A stretch of 63,761 nt of DNA from the NCBI GenBank assembly GCA_934446095.1, contig CAKSDR010000002.1, positions 1 through 63,761 of the forward strand, in the 5' to 3' direction. The position numbers and the translations under genes were made by a program. The stretch is from an uncultured Eubacteriales bacterium. Its GTDB lineage: Bacteria > Bacillota > Clostridia > Oscillospirales > CAG-382. Shown here piece by piece: positions 7,381 to 16,135 of the stretch. How positions within the stretch are numbered: position 1 is the first letter of the stretch; each line of letters starts with the position of its first letter. Below the pieces are notes generated by a model. The model searched no databases. It was given only the letters and a program-made list of their open reading frames with translations, and was not told the origin of the DNA.

Positions 7381-9585
7381 TCATTCTTTTTTTGACATTT
7401 GCCTTTGAGCAAGTACAAGGTCATAATATATGCCTTTTTTGTTCATGAGAAAATCATGAGTGCCGATTTCCGCGACCCTGCCCTTGTCAAGTACAACAAG
7501 AAAAGTCGCGTTGCGCAAGGTGGAAAGACGGTGAGCAATGGCAAAAGTAGTTCTGTTTTTAATGAGTTTTGCAAGGGCGTCTTGTATTACTTTTTCGGTT
7601 TGCATATCAAGGGAACTTGTAGCTTCGTCAAGTATCAGTATTCTGGGGTTCTTAAGGAAAACCCTTGCAATGGATATCCTCTGGCGTTCGCCGCCCGAAA
7701 GGGTATAACCTCTTTCTCCGATTTTAGTATTATATGCATCGGGCAGATTCATAATAAACGAGTGCGCTCCGGCAAGTTTTGCGGCTCTTATAACCTCGTC
7801 TTTCGAAGCATTTTTTTTCGCATATACAATATTGTCGTATATTGTGCCGGAAAACAGGAAAGATTCCTGCAGCACAGCGCCCGTTTGCTCTCTTAGGGAC
7901 GACTGCGAAATATCCCGAATATCTGTGCCGTCTATAAGAATCTGTCCCGAGTCTGCTTCATACAGCCTCATGACAAGATTTATAAGCGTACTTTTTCCAA
8001 CGCCCGACGCGCCGACAATGCCTACCATTTCTCCCGGATGCACGCTGAAAGATATATTTTCAAGAACAGGTTCATGTTCTTTATAGCCAAAACAAATATT
8101 TTTGAACTCAACATCTCCGAAAACGGTTATATTTTTTGCAGAAGCGCTGTCGGCAATCTCAGTTTTTCCGTTCAATATTTCAAATATTTTAAACACGGCG
8201 GTGCCTGTATGGATAAGTATTCTCGGAAGCCTCGAGAAAAAATTAAGCGGCGCATATATTATCGAAACATATGATGTGAGTTGAACCAACTGACCCAAAG
8301 ACATGCTGCCTTTTAGAATTTTATTTCCGACATAATAAAGAATAATAAATTCGCCTATTCCCATAAGAAAACCTGACATCGGAATAATAATGCTCCACAA
8401 AGCCTCGTTTTTCTGACGCACTTCCGATTCGTTTTTGATAATATCGGAATATTTTTTTTCTTCTGCCCGTTCGGTGCCATAGGCTTTTATAACGCGGATT
8501 CCTTGAAATATATCATGAAGAGTGGTATTTGAATAACTTTCGATAAACCATTGCTTGTGATAAATTCTGTGCAGAAAACGATGTATAAAATTGTACATCA
8601 GAAGCACAAACGGGCATGGAATAATCGCAATAAGCGTAATTGCCGGACCGAAAACAACAAGCATTGCGACAATTATTGCTATAAGAACAAGAGTCTGTTG
8701 TATAAATTCAGGAAGCACATTAACGAGGAATCTGTTGAGTATGGCGGTGTCGTTTGTCAGACGCGTCATAAGTTCGCCTGTCGTGTGCTCGGATATCTCG
8801 CTTAAAGACATGTACTGAATTTTTTCAAACAGCCGGAACCGGAGTTTTTTCAGCATGTCGCTGCTGACATTTATAAGAAGGCGGTTTCGTATCACATCAA
8901 AAACCGTCATTATAAGTTTTGTCGCCGCAAGCGCAAAAATCAGAATCATAAACGCAGAAAAAGAAACTGTTGCGGCGCTGCTTTTTATATAGTCGTCTAC
9001 AAGAATTTTGTTAAGATACGGAAATAAAAGTTCAAGTCCTGCGGCAACGATAAAAAGAAGACCGCATACCAAAAGAACCGGAATATATGGCTTTACCATT
9101 GATAAAAGTTGTTTTGCAATTTTTAAAAAATCACTTGACTTTATATTTTCGCGTGTTTTCTGCGCCTTGTTTTTTGACTTGTTTTCGACAGTATACGACG
9201 GATCTTTCTTTAAATTGCCGACTGTCTTACACATATCGAAAACAAAATCCGAGTTTTTATTTGTTGTTCTGCAAAATTCGTATGTGCTGCCGCAGGAAGA
9301 GTACTCAAGAACGGCGCAGCCGTATTTTCTTGTGCACGTAACTTCCGATATTGAAGATATATTGACAAGACTAATATCAATGTTTTTGGAAAGAAATGTG
9401 TCGGTCTGAGCCTTTATAAGCGTATTTCTACTTACAGAACAGATTCCATAAACAAATGTATTCGAACACGATAAATTGTATTTGAAACTGAATACGACTT
9501 CTTCACCTTTTAAATTTTCGGAAATCTTCTGCGTGAGCACGTCAAAAATTTTTTTGTCTTTTTTTCTTTTCGATTTTAAAAACAT
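7381..9585 (-). CDS. ABC half-exporter (permease-ATPase fusion) of the DUF1854 cluster
   Basis: A protein of 734 residues. An N-terminal region of about 150 residues without membrane helices precedes a six-helix ABC exporter domain (about 160-430). The C-terminal ATPase (about 490-730) has Walker A GASGVGKST, signature LSGGERQRIS, Walker B ILILDEATSSLD and H-loop AHRLST. All nucleotide-site residues look intact. The N-terminal extension has beta-strand-like character similar in style to that of the ABC gene at 10351-12633, perhaps PH-like. Third gene of a three-gene operon and probable partner of that half-exporter. Substrate unknown; related clusters are annotated in other bacteria near cyanophycin metabolism, but no cyanophycin gene is visible here. 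Confidence 0.9.
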   Translation of the reverse strand: MFLKSKRKKDKKIFDVLTQKISENLKGEEVVFSFKYNLSCSNTFVYGICSVSRNTLIKAQTDTFLSKNIDISLVNISSISEVTCTRKYGCAVLEYSSCGSTYEFCRTTNKNSDFVFDMCKTVGNLKKDPSYTVENKSKNKAQKTRENIKSSDFLKIAKQLLSMVKPYIPVLLVCGLLFIVAAGLELLFPYLNKILVDDYIKSSAATVSFSAFMILIFALAATKLIMTVFDVIRNRLLINVSSDMLKKLRFRLFEKIQYMSLSEISEHTTGELMTRLTNDTAILNRFLVNVLPEFIQQTLVLIAIIVAMLVVFGPAITLIAIIPCPFVLLMYNFIHRFLHRIYHKQWFIESYSNTTLHDIFQGIRVIKAYGTERAEEKKYSDIIKNESEVRQKNEALWSIIIPMSGFLMGIGEFIILYYVGNKILKGSMSLGQLVQLTSYVSIIYAPLNFFSRLPRILIHTGTAVFKIFEILNGKTEIADSASAKNITVFGDVEFKNICFGYKEHEPVLENISFSVHPGEMVGIVGASGVGKSTLINLVMRLYEADSGQILIDGTDIRDISQSSLREQTGAVLQESFLFSGTIYDNIVYAKKNASKDEVIRAAKLAGAHSFIMNLPDAYNTKIGERGYTLSGGERQRISIARVFLKNPRILILDEATSSLDMQTEKVIQDALAKLIKNRTTFAIAHRLSTLRNATFLVVLDKGRVAEIGTHDFLMNKKGIYYDLVLAQRQMSKKE

Positions 9586-9607
9586 TTTTTCTCCTTTGTT
9601 TTAAGGA

Positions 9608-10306
9608 TTATAAATATAACTCTATTGCACGGTAACTTTTCTTGTCAAGAAGAGAAACGTTTTTAATACTGTACCGGTTGCCGTCGGTATCAGAGATAAG
9701 AAGTCTTTCCGGAGAGATTTTGGTAATGCTTCGAAAAGGGTCGCGCAGACTTATTTCACAAGGACCGCAGTTTGTCACACATTTTATTGACGCAAAGCCG
9801 AATCTGCTTTTAAATGAAAGTATTTTTTTGATTTCAGGCACAAAATAGGTGTTTTTAAGTTCTCTTTTTATAATTTCGCATGTTTTTTCATCAAAATCAG
9901 AAACATCTTCAATTATGCCTATTTCATTTCCGTCCCTATCCTGAACCGAAATGATTTTATATGGGTTTTCAAAAGGAAAGGCGCAGTGAAGAAAAACTCT
10001 TTTGTAATTTCTTCTTCCGTCGTCCGTATATAACGGTTCTTTTTTGCCGGCACTTTCGTGCATGTCAAAATGCGGTGATGGCGGCATATGGCTTTCATAC
10101 GGAATATCATGCGGCGGCATAGGACCTCCTGCCGGCATGTCGTGCAGGGGCTCGGGACCTTGATTTTCGGGCATATCAAACTTTTTGTCTATATCCGAAA
10201 CAAGTTCCAAAAATCCGTCGTCCGACATTTTAAAGTCGGAATTGTATTTTGTGATATATGTTATGTCGACAACATCCGTAAAAGATATATTTTTATTACT
10301 GCTCAT
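9608..10306 (-). CDS. DUF1854 protein with a Met/His/Pro-rich segment
   Basis: A protein of 232 residues. The C-terminal 125 residues match DUF1854: FENPYKIISVQDRDGNEIG, then YFVPEI, RDPFRSI, and DTDGNRYSI before a final helix ending ELYL. The N-terminal part is unusual: residues 45-84 hold five Met and five His among many Pro and Gly (for example PMPPHDIPYESHMPP), a composition typical of soft-metal-binding segments. It has no signal peptide or membrane helix, so it should be cytoplasmic, next to the ATPases. DUF1854 genes are known beside ABC exporters and this placement between two half-exporters is consistent. The function of the domain is not established. Confidence 0.85.
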   Translation of the reverse strand: MSSNKNISFTDVVDITYITKYNSDFKMSDDGFLELVSDIDKKFDMPENQGPEPLHDMPAGGPMPPHDIPYESHMPPSPHFDMHESAGKKEPLYTDDGRRNYKRVFLHCAFPFENPYKIISVQDRDGNEIGIIEDVSDFDEKTCEIIKRELKNTYFVPEIKKILSFKSRFGFASIKCVTNCGPCEISLRDPFRSITKISPERLLISDTDGNRYSIKNVSLLDKKSYRAIELYL

Positions 10307-10350
10307 GATTATCGCCCCTTTCGGCAGTAGAAATCCGGTTTTGTGCGTTA

Positions 10351-12633
10351 TTATATTCCAATATTTTTCATTGCCTCAAGTTGCAGGCTGTAAAGTTTGT
10401 AGTATTCGCCTTTTTTTTCGATGAGTTGTCTTGCCGTACCGTATTCGCAGATTTTTCCGTCTTTTATAACCGCGAGATTGTCGGCGTCTTTCAGAGTTGA
10501 AAGGCGGTGCGCGATCATAAGGGTTGTACGGCCTTTTGACAGACTGTAAATTGCCTGCTGAATCCTGCGCTCGGTTTTTGTATCCATGGCGGCGGTGGCT
10601 TCGTCCAAAATCAAAATTTTCGGATTTTTGAGAAAAGCCCGTGCAATCGATATTCTCTGACGTTCTCCGCCGGATAATTCCTTGCCGCTGCCCCAGCCGA
10701 TATTTGTTTCATAACTTTCGGGATATTTAATTATAAATCTGTGCGCGTCGGCAAGTTTTGCAGCCATGAAAACTTCTTCGTCCGAGGCTTTAGGATTTGC
10801 ATATCTTATGTTGTCCATAATCGTACCGCGGAAAAGATAGGTTTCCTGAGAAACTATGGCAATATTTTTATGAAGAGCATCAAGCGACATATCTTTAATA
10901 TTTATACCGTCGAGCATTATTTCTCCCTCGGTCGTATCATACAGCCGCAAAATGAGGTTTACAAGAGTGCTTTTGCCGGCGCCGGACTGACCTACTATTC
11001 CGAGAACTTCACCCGGACGAACGGAGAACGAGATGCCGTCGAGGATTTTTCTTGTTTTGTCATATTCAAATCCGACGTTTGAAAAAGTAATTTCACCATT
11101 TATACTTTCGGGACACACAGGATTTTCCTTTTCCATAACTTCGGGAATGCTGTCGAGGATTTCAAATATTCTCGAAATTGAGTTAAGACATTCCGCATAC
11201 CATCTTGACGCTTCCGAGAATGAACTTATCGGGGCGTATATCATTGACATGTATCCGATAAATGTCATAAGCATTCCGAAAGATAACTGCCCTTTTATCG
11301 TAAGCCAGCCACCGTATGCCCATACGACAAAGTTGCCGGCATATAAAAGGTAGCCCATAAGAGGGAACACGGTTGCCTTGAATTTATTTATTTTTTTGTC
11401 GGAATCTGCAAAATCGGAACTTTTTCTGTCGAATCTTTCGATTTCGCTTTTTTCTTTTGCAAAGACTTTAACTACGCGCGCGCCTGCAAGAACATCCGAT
11501 ATTACAGAATTGTATGACCGTGATTTTGAATAGTTTTTTGCATACATTTTCCCGAATACTGAAAAAACAAGTTTGTAAAATATAAAGAACACGGGTGACA
11601 TTATAAACGTAAAAGCCGCGAGGCGAACGTTTATAAAGAACATAATTACAGTTATCGCAAAAAACTGAACGGCGTTTACGACAAGTGACGGAAGACCGTC
11701 GCAGAAAAAGAAGTATATATTGTTGGCGTCGTTGTTTACAGATGTCATGAGTCCGCCGGTGTGACGGCCGGTGAAAAACGACATTGAAAGACGCGATATT
11801 GCCGAAAATACGGTTTTCTTTATGTCATATATAACTTTTGCTGAAATTTTTGATGTTACAACTCCCGAAAGAACATTCGCAAGTGTGTTTAAAAACTTGG
11901 TTGCGGCAATAAGACCGACAGCAAATGCTACTTTTCCGTACCATTTTCCGCCTTCTGAAAGAACGTTGTCATAAAAAACGCTTCCTCCGATATATGGTAC
12001 AAAAGTCGAAAGCGAAGTTATAAGCACAAGACTTAAAAAAGACAGAAAAATATATAACTTATATTTCAGAAAGAAAACGGAGATACGTTTTAAAATCTTT
12101 GAAGTGTCAGTGCATTCCGGGCAGATTTTTGACGAGTCCGGGTATTTTCTGCCGCATTTAGGGCAGAAAAGGTCAGGGTTATCGTATACAAAATCATTCT
12201 CGGTTAAAGGTTTGCCGTCTTTTATTTTATTTAATGTTTCGAGAAAAGCAAACATACGGTCTTTTAACGAAGAAGTAAATCTGAAAAGGAGCGTTTCTTC
12301 GCCGTCAAGCGTTGCCGAAAAAATATACGACGAAATGTTTTTTTCTATTCTGAATTCATAAAGGCTGCAAAGGGAATATTTACGAAATTCATATTCGGTA
12401 AAACTATATGTTTTTTTGAAAAAAGCCGTGTCTTCTGACTTGAAAGCCGGATTTCCGGACAGAATAACAAGCATTTTTTCGGTTATGACGCAATATACGT
12501 CCGTATATATAAAGTCAGAATTTATATCTGATTTTATATATGTTATGATGTCCTCTTCGCAAATTCCTTTTTCGGACAATATACCGAGTATCTCCCTTTT
12601 TGGCTTTTTACTTGTCACGGCAATTCTCTCCAA
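10351..12633 (-). CDS. ABC half-exporter with N-terminal zinc ribbon, DUF1854 cluster
   Basis: A protein of 760 residues. Residues 1-150 form a soluble region. A four-Cys zinc ribbon follows at 157-174 (CPKC and CPEC). The six-helix exporter domain is at about 185-480. The ATPase domain (about 515-755) has GQSGAGKST, LSGGERQRIS, ILILDEATAAMD and AHRLST. Both half-exporters keep a canonical Glu after Walker B, so neither site looks degenerate, unlike many heterodimeric exporters. First gene of the operon, directly behind a consensus sigma-A promoter. It may regulate or gate transport through the ribbon, but that is inference; the transported compound is unknown. Confidence 0.9.
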   Translation of the reverse strand: MERIAVTSKKPKREILGILSEKGICEEDIITYIKSDINSDFIYTDVYCVITEKMLVILSGNPAFKSEDTAFFKKTYSFTEYEFRKYSLCSLYEFRIEKNISSYIFSATLDGEETLLFRFTSSLKDRMFAFLETLNKIKDGKPLTENDFVYDNPDLFCPKCGRKYPDSSKICPECTDTSKILKRISVFFLKYKLYIFLSFLSLVLITSLSTFVPYIGGSVFYDNVLSEGGKWYGKVAFAVGLIAATKFLNTLANVLSGVVTSKISAKVIYDIKKTVFSAISRLSMSFFTGRHTGGLMTSVNNDANNIYFFFCDGLPSLVVNAVQFFAITVIMFFINVRLAAFTFIMSPVFFIFYKLVFSVFGKMYAKNYSKSRSYNSVISDVLAGARVVKVFAKEKSEIERFDRKSSDFADSDKKINKFKATVFPLMGYLLYAGNFVVWAYGGWLTIKGQLSFGMLMTFIGYMSMIYAPISSFSEASRWYAECLNSISRIFEILDSIPEVMEKENPVCPESINGEITFSNVGFEYDKTRKILDGISFSVRPGEVLGIVGQSGAGKSTLVNLILRLYDTTEGEIMLDGINIKDMSLDALHKNIAIVSQETYLFRGTIMDNIRYANPKASDEEVFMAAKLADAHRFIIKYPESYETNIGWGSGKELSGGERQRISIARAFLKNPKILILDEATAAMDTKTERRIQQAIYSLSKGRTTLMIAHRLSTLKDADNLAVIKDGKICEYGTARQLIEKKGEYYKLYSLQLEAMKNIGI

Positions 12634-12651
12634 ATTAAAAGTATTACTTAT

Positions 12652-12680
12652 ATTATAATACTTTCAGTGCCGATTTTCAA
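12652..12680 (-). promoter_or_regulatory. Sigma-A promoter of the ABC-DUF1854-ABC operon
   Basis: On the minus strand TTGAAA, 17 bases, TATAAT. The -35 box lies inside the left arm of the inverted repeat at 12668-12723. Confidence 0.8.
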
Positions 12681-12723
12681 CTTTTCTTTTCTTTTATATA
12701 AAATACGGTTGAAAAAATCGGCA
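12668..12723. repeat. Inverted repeat covering both divergent -35 boxes (candidate operator)
   Basis: The left arm TGCCGATTTTCAA (12668-12680) is the reverse complement of the right arm TTGAAAAAATCGGCA (12709-12723), except that the right arm has two extra A. The arms are 28 bases apart. Each arm carries the -35 hexamer of one of two outward-facing promoters, so a protein bound here could control both operons. Confidence 0.6.
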
Positions 12724-12737
12724 AGAATATGTATAAT
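12709..12737 (+). promoter_or_regulatory. Sigma-A promoter of the nnrD-alr operon
   Basis: TTGAAA, 17 bases, TATAAT, 45 bases before the start codon. The -35 box and first spacer bases (TTGAAAAAATCGG) are identical to those of the promoter at 29853. Confidence 0.8.
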
Positions 12738-12782
12738 ATAATTTATAAGAACAAAAAGTTGTGCTATGGGGGTTTATAAAAA

Positions 12783-14288
12783 ATGCGTGCCGCATCTCCG
12801 GAAACTATGCGTCAAATCGACAAGTATGCAAGCGATATACTGTCTATAAAAGAAGAAACTCTTATGGGTAATGCCGGCAAGGGCGTGTATGAAAAAATAA
12901 AAGAAATGATAGATCCTTCCGACACCGTTCTTATTTTATGCGGAAAAGGAAATAACGCGGGCGACGGATATGCGTTAGGAACCGAACTTATAAGGGATAA
13001 AATAAATGTGTGCTGCCTTGAGGTTTTTGATATGCCGCCGGTATCCGTATGCGCACAGAATTTCAGAAATATATATGTTTCATGCGGGGGCAAAATAGCA
13101 AAGTCGGATAAATTCAAAGACGAAATAAAAAAGAGCACGGTTATTGCAGATTGTATTTTTGGGTTTGGATTTCGCGGAAATATAGATAATGAAAGTGTTG
13201 CGGCAAAAATCATAAAGGCATGCAATGAAAGCGGCTGTAAAAGAATTTCGGTTGATGTTCCGAGCGGGATAAATCCTGAAAGCGGAGAAATTTCCGATGT
13301 AAACTTTTCGGCAGACAGAACATACACACTTGTTTTGCCGAAACCCGGCCTTTATTCGTATCCGGCAAGAGAATACTGCGGTGAAATCTCGGTTCTGGAT
13401 ATCGGAATCCCCAAAAAAGTACTTGATAACTTTTCATATGAGTGTGAAATTGAAGACGATGAATTTATAAAAAGCATTATGCCGAAAAGGGGAAAAAACA
13501 CCAATAAAGGCACATTCGGAACGCTTTTATCATTTACGGGAAGCGAATATATGACGGGTGCTGCCGTTTTGTCGTCAATGGGAGCGTTAAGAAGCGGAGT
13601 CGGCCTTTTGAAAATATGCGGAAAAAAAGAAGTGCTTTCAAAACTGCAGAATATACTTTATGAACCGGTTTTTCAGAAACTTGACGACGATGCCGATAAA
13701 GCAGTCTGCGAGATGGACGGATATTTTAAAAGCGCGTCTGCGGTCCTTTGCGGATGCGGCATAGGAAAAGACGAATATGCGAAAAGACTGACGGAACATA
13801 TAATTAAAAATTTTGAAAAAACCATAATTCTTGACGCGGATGGAATAAATAACATATGCGAAAATATAATGATACTAAAGGAAGCAAAGTTACCTTGTAT
13901 CATTACTCCGCATCCTGCGGAATTTGCGCGTCTTTTAAATACCGGAGTGCAGAATGTGAATAAAAACCGAATAAACTGCGCAAGGGCATTTTCAAGAGAA
14001 TATAACTGCATTGTTGTGCTGAAGGGGGCAGGGACGGTTATCGCGTGTCCCGACGGAAAGTATTTTATAAATACAACCGGCAACTCATCCTTGTCCAAAG
14101 GTGGAAGCGGGGATGTTCTTGCGGGAGTTATTGCATCTTTGTGCGCCCAGGGGATGAGCCCTCCGAGCGCGTGTGCGCTTGCGGTGTATCTGCATGGGTA
14201 TGCAGGCGAAAAACTTTCTGCAGAAGCGTCGCAAAGTTCCGTGCTGCCGCAGGACTTGCCGAGGTGCATAGGTAAAAGCCTTCCGTGA
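12783..14288 (+). CDS. nnr: Bifunctional NAD(P)H-hydrate epimerase / ADP-dependent dehydratase
   Basis: A protein of 501 residues with both repair activities in one chain. The N-terminal YjeF_N epimerase domain (about 1-215) has GKGNNAGDG at 54-62. The C-terminal ADP-dependent (S)-NAD(P)H-hydrate dehydratase domain (about 225-495) opens with GTFGTLLSFTGS and has the ATP-site motif SKGGSGDVLAG near its end. Together they repair hydrated NADH and NADPH, a cytoplasmic metabolite-repair role. The ATG at 12783 follows GGGGG. It heads an operon with the LolA-like lipoprotein and alr, comparable to the acpS-ydcC-alr region of bacilli. Confidence 0.95.
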   Translation: MRAASPETMRQIDKYASDILSIKEETLMGNAGKGVYEKIKEMIDPSDTVLILCGKGNNAGDGYALGTELIRDKINVCCLEVFDMPPVSVCAQNFRNIYVSCGGKIAKSDKFKDEIKKSTVIADCIFGFGFRGNIDNESVAAKIIKACNESGCKRISVDVPSGINPESGEISDVNFSADRTYTLVLPKPGLYSYPAREYCGEISVLDIGIPKKVLDNFSYECEIEDDEFIKSIMPKRGKNTNKGTFGTLLSFTGSEYMTGAAVLSSMGALRSGVGLLKICGKKEVLSKLQNILYEPVFQKLDDDADKAVCEMDGYFKSASAVLCGCGIGKDEYAKRLTEHIIKNFEKTIILDADGINNICENIMILKEAKLPCIITPHPAEFARLLNTGVQNVNKNRINCARAFSREYNCIVVLKGAGTVIACPDGKYFINTTGNSSLSKGGSGDVLAGVIASLCAQGMSPPSACALAVYLHGYAGEKLSAEASQSSVLPQDLPRCIGKSLP

Positions 14289-14302
14289 AAGGGTGAGGCA
14301 AA

Positions 14303-14929
14303 ATCAAATCAAGGCAAAAAAATATATTTAAAAGATGTATTTTAACTGTTTTAATTGTGGTATGTTTATTTTTGTGTTCATGTGCAAACAACAAATACGG
14401 ACTTGAAACTTTGTCTGATACGCTGTTCTGCGACTATAACGCAAAAATTGACTATACATTTAAAACACAGAGCGGAGAACTTTCCGGAAAAGCAAGTGTT
14501 ACTAAAGGGGACACCGTTAAAATTGAGGTTGAATCCCCCGAGCCTTATTCGGGGCTTTGCGCTGTCAGCGATGAGGGCGGAAATCCGTCGGTTATAACTA
14601 TTTCATATTATGGAATAAAGTCCGACATGCCCGATAATATGCTGCCGAAACTTAATCTTGCGATGCGTATTTTTTCTGCCGAAGCGCAAACTGAAATTTT
14701 CGAACTGAAAAACGACAGTATTGTTGAAACAAGGCAGATAGACACGGAGGACTTTGGTTTTTCGGATACATCAGTCATCATCCCAAGAACTGCCGAGTTT
14801 TATATTGACACATATAAGTGCCTTATAACTTATGACAGCGTTACGGGGACGCCGCTTTATTTGAGCGCACAGTGCGATGATTTTTCTCTGGAAATAGTAT
14901 ATAAGGAATTCAATTTACAAACAGATTGA
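14303..14929 (+). CDS. LolA/YdcC-like lipoprotein with a problematic start
   Basis: The frame encodes a lipoprotein of about 208 residues: basic n-region (KSRQKNIFKR), hydrophobic core (CILTVLIVVCLFL), lipobox LCSC, then a beta-rich mature part. The only canonical in-frame start after the TGA at 14294 is GTG at 14357, which would delete the n-region. Either AUC at 14303 is used (GGGTGAGG lies just upstream), or translation begins at GTG 14293 in another frame and shifts by +1 across the A7 run at 14316-14322. The position between nnr and alr matches YdcC of Bacillus, a LolA-fold protein, so that is the best guess for family. It should be anchored outside the membrane. Confidence 0.65.
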   Translation: MKSRQKNIFKRCILTVLIVVCLFLCSCANNKYGLETLSDTLFCDYNAKIDYTFKTQSGELSGKASVTKGDTVKIEVESPEPYSGLCAVSDEGGNPSVITISYYGIKSDMPDNMLPKLNLAMRIFSAEAQTEIFELKNDSIVETRQIDTEDFGFSDTSVIIPRTAEFYIDTYKCLITYDSVTGTPLYLSAQCDDFSLEIVYKEFNLQTD

Positions 14930-14945
14930 AAAAGAAGGATAAAAA

Positions 14946-16091
14946 ATGGTAAAGGAATTTGAAAAATATCCGGCATTTGCAAAGATTAATCTTTCAAATC
15001 TTGCACACAATGTCAGAATTGCGCAGGAAAAAATACATAAGACCATATCTGACAAGGCAGAAATTCTTGCCGTTATAAAGGCAGACGCTTACGGACATGG
15101 GGTTGTTATGGTCGCAAAAAGGCTGGAAAAGGAAAATGTGAATCATTTTGCGGTTGCAAATATCGACGAGGCGGTTGAACTTCGGAAAAACAACATAGGT
15201 GGCATGATTTTGATATTAGGCTGCATTCTGCCTTCGAGATATGCTGACGCTGCTGATAACGACATTTCCGTGACAGTCGAATCGTATGACGCTTTAAAAA
15301 ACATTGAAGCATTTGCAAAAAAAGAGAACAAAAAGATCAAAATACATATAAAACTGAATACCGGTATGAACAGAATCGGGTTTGCAACATATGACAATAA
15401 AATATCTTGTGAACTTGTAAAAAGCCTGTCAATACTGAGAGAATCAAAGAACCTTTTATGCGAGGGTATTTTTTCTCATTTTTCAAACGGCGATGATGAA
15501 GATAAGAGCATTACCGATTACCAGTTCAAAAAATTTATGTATACCGTGAACGAACTTGAAAAAATGGGATTTTGCTTTAGGTACAGACATATTTGCAACA
15601 GCGTCGGCACGCTATATTATCCAGAATTTCACCTTGACCTTGTGAGATACGGAATAGGACTTTACGGCTGTGAGTATGAGGATATGGGGATTTTGCCGGT
15701 TATGAGTTTTAAGGCGCATATTGTTGCTGTTCATAATATAAAAAAAGGCGAATCGATAGGATATTCGGGAACTTTTACAGCGCAGCATGATATGAGAGTT
15801 GCGACTGTTTGCGCAGGATATGCCGATGGCGTTGACAGACTTTTGTCCAATAGGGGATATGTGCTGTGCCATGATAAAAGGGCGAAGATTTTGGGAAGAG
15901 TCTGCATGGATATGATGATGATTGACGTTTCGGATATAGATAATGCAAAACTTTACGATATTGTAACGATTTTCGGCAAGGACGAAAACGAAACCCTTCA
16001 TGTTGAAGAAGACGCACGGCTGTGCGGAACAATTTCATATGAACTTCTGTGCAGAATAGGCAAGAGAGCAAAAAGAATATATGAAGAATAA
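14946..16091 (+). CDS. alr: Alanine racemase
   Basis: A protein of 381 residues, normal for the fold III PLP family. It interconverts L- and D-alanine for peptidoglycan. The PLP lysine is Lys45 in VIKADAYGHG, and the catalytic tyrosine of the opposite subunit is Tyr273 in GYSGTF. GYADG and RVCMDMMMIDVSD are also conserved. GAAGGAT precedes the ATG. Last gene of the nnr operon, closed by a strong hairpin. Confidence 0.97.
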   Translation: MVKEFEKYPAFAKINLSNLAHNVRIAQEKIHKTISDKAEILAVIKADAYGHGVVMVAKRLEKENVNHFAVANIDEAVELRKNNIGGMILILGCILPSRYADAADNDISVTVESYDALKNIEAFAKKENKKIKIHIKLNTGMNRIGFATYDNKISCELVKSLSILRESKNLLCEGIFSHFSNGDDEDKSITDYQFKKFMYTVNELEKMGFCFRYRHICNSVGTLYYPEFHLDLVRYGIGLYGCEYEDMGILPVMSFKAHIVAVHNIKKGESIGYSGTFTAQHDMRVATVCAGYADGVDRLLSNRGYVLCHDKRAKILGRVCMDMMMIDVSDIDNAKLYDIVTIFGKDENETLHVEEDARLCGTISYELLCRIGKRAKRIYEE

Positions 16092-16093
16092 AT

Positions 16094-16122
16094 AAAAAAT
16101 CCCCCTTAACGGGGGATTTTTT
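16094..16122. terminator. Bidirectional terminator after alr
   Basis: A 12-bp stem (16094-16105 with 16111-16122) whose core is CCCCC/GGGGG with A and T flanks and a 5-base loop. It separates the converging alr and flavin-reductase genes. Confidence 0.92.
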
Positions 16123-16135
16123 GCGCGGCAATAAG

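Noticed and set aside
14307..14394. Possible divergent antisense gene over the LolA-like start
   Set aside because: Only a short antisense frame without ribosome site; nothing supports expression.
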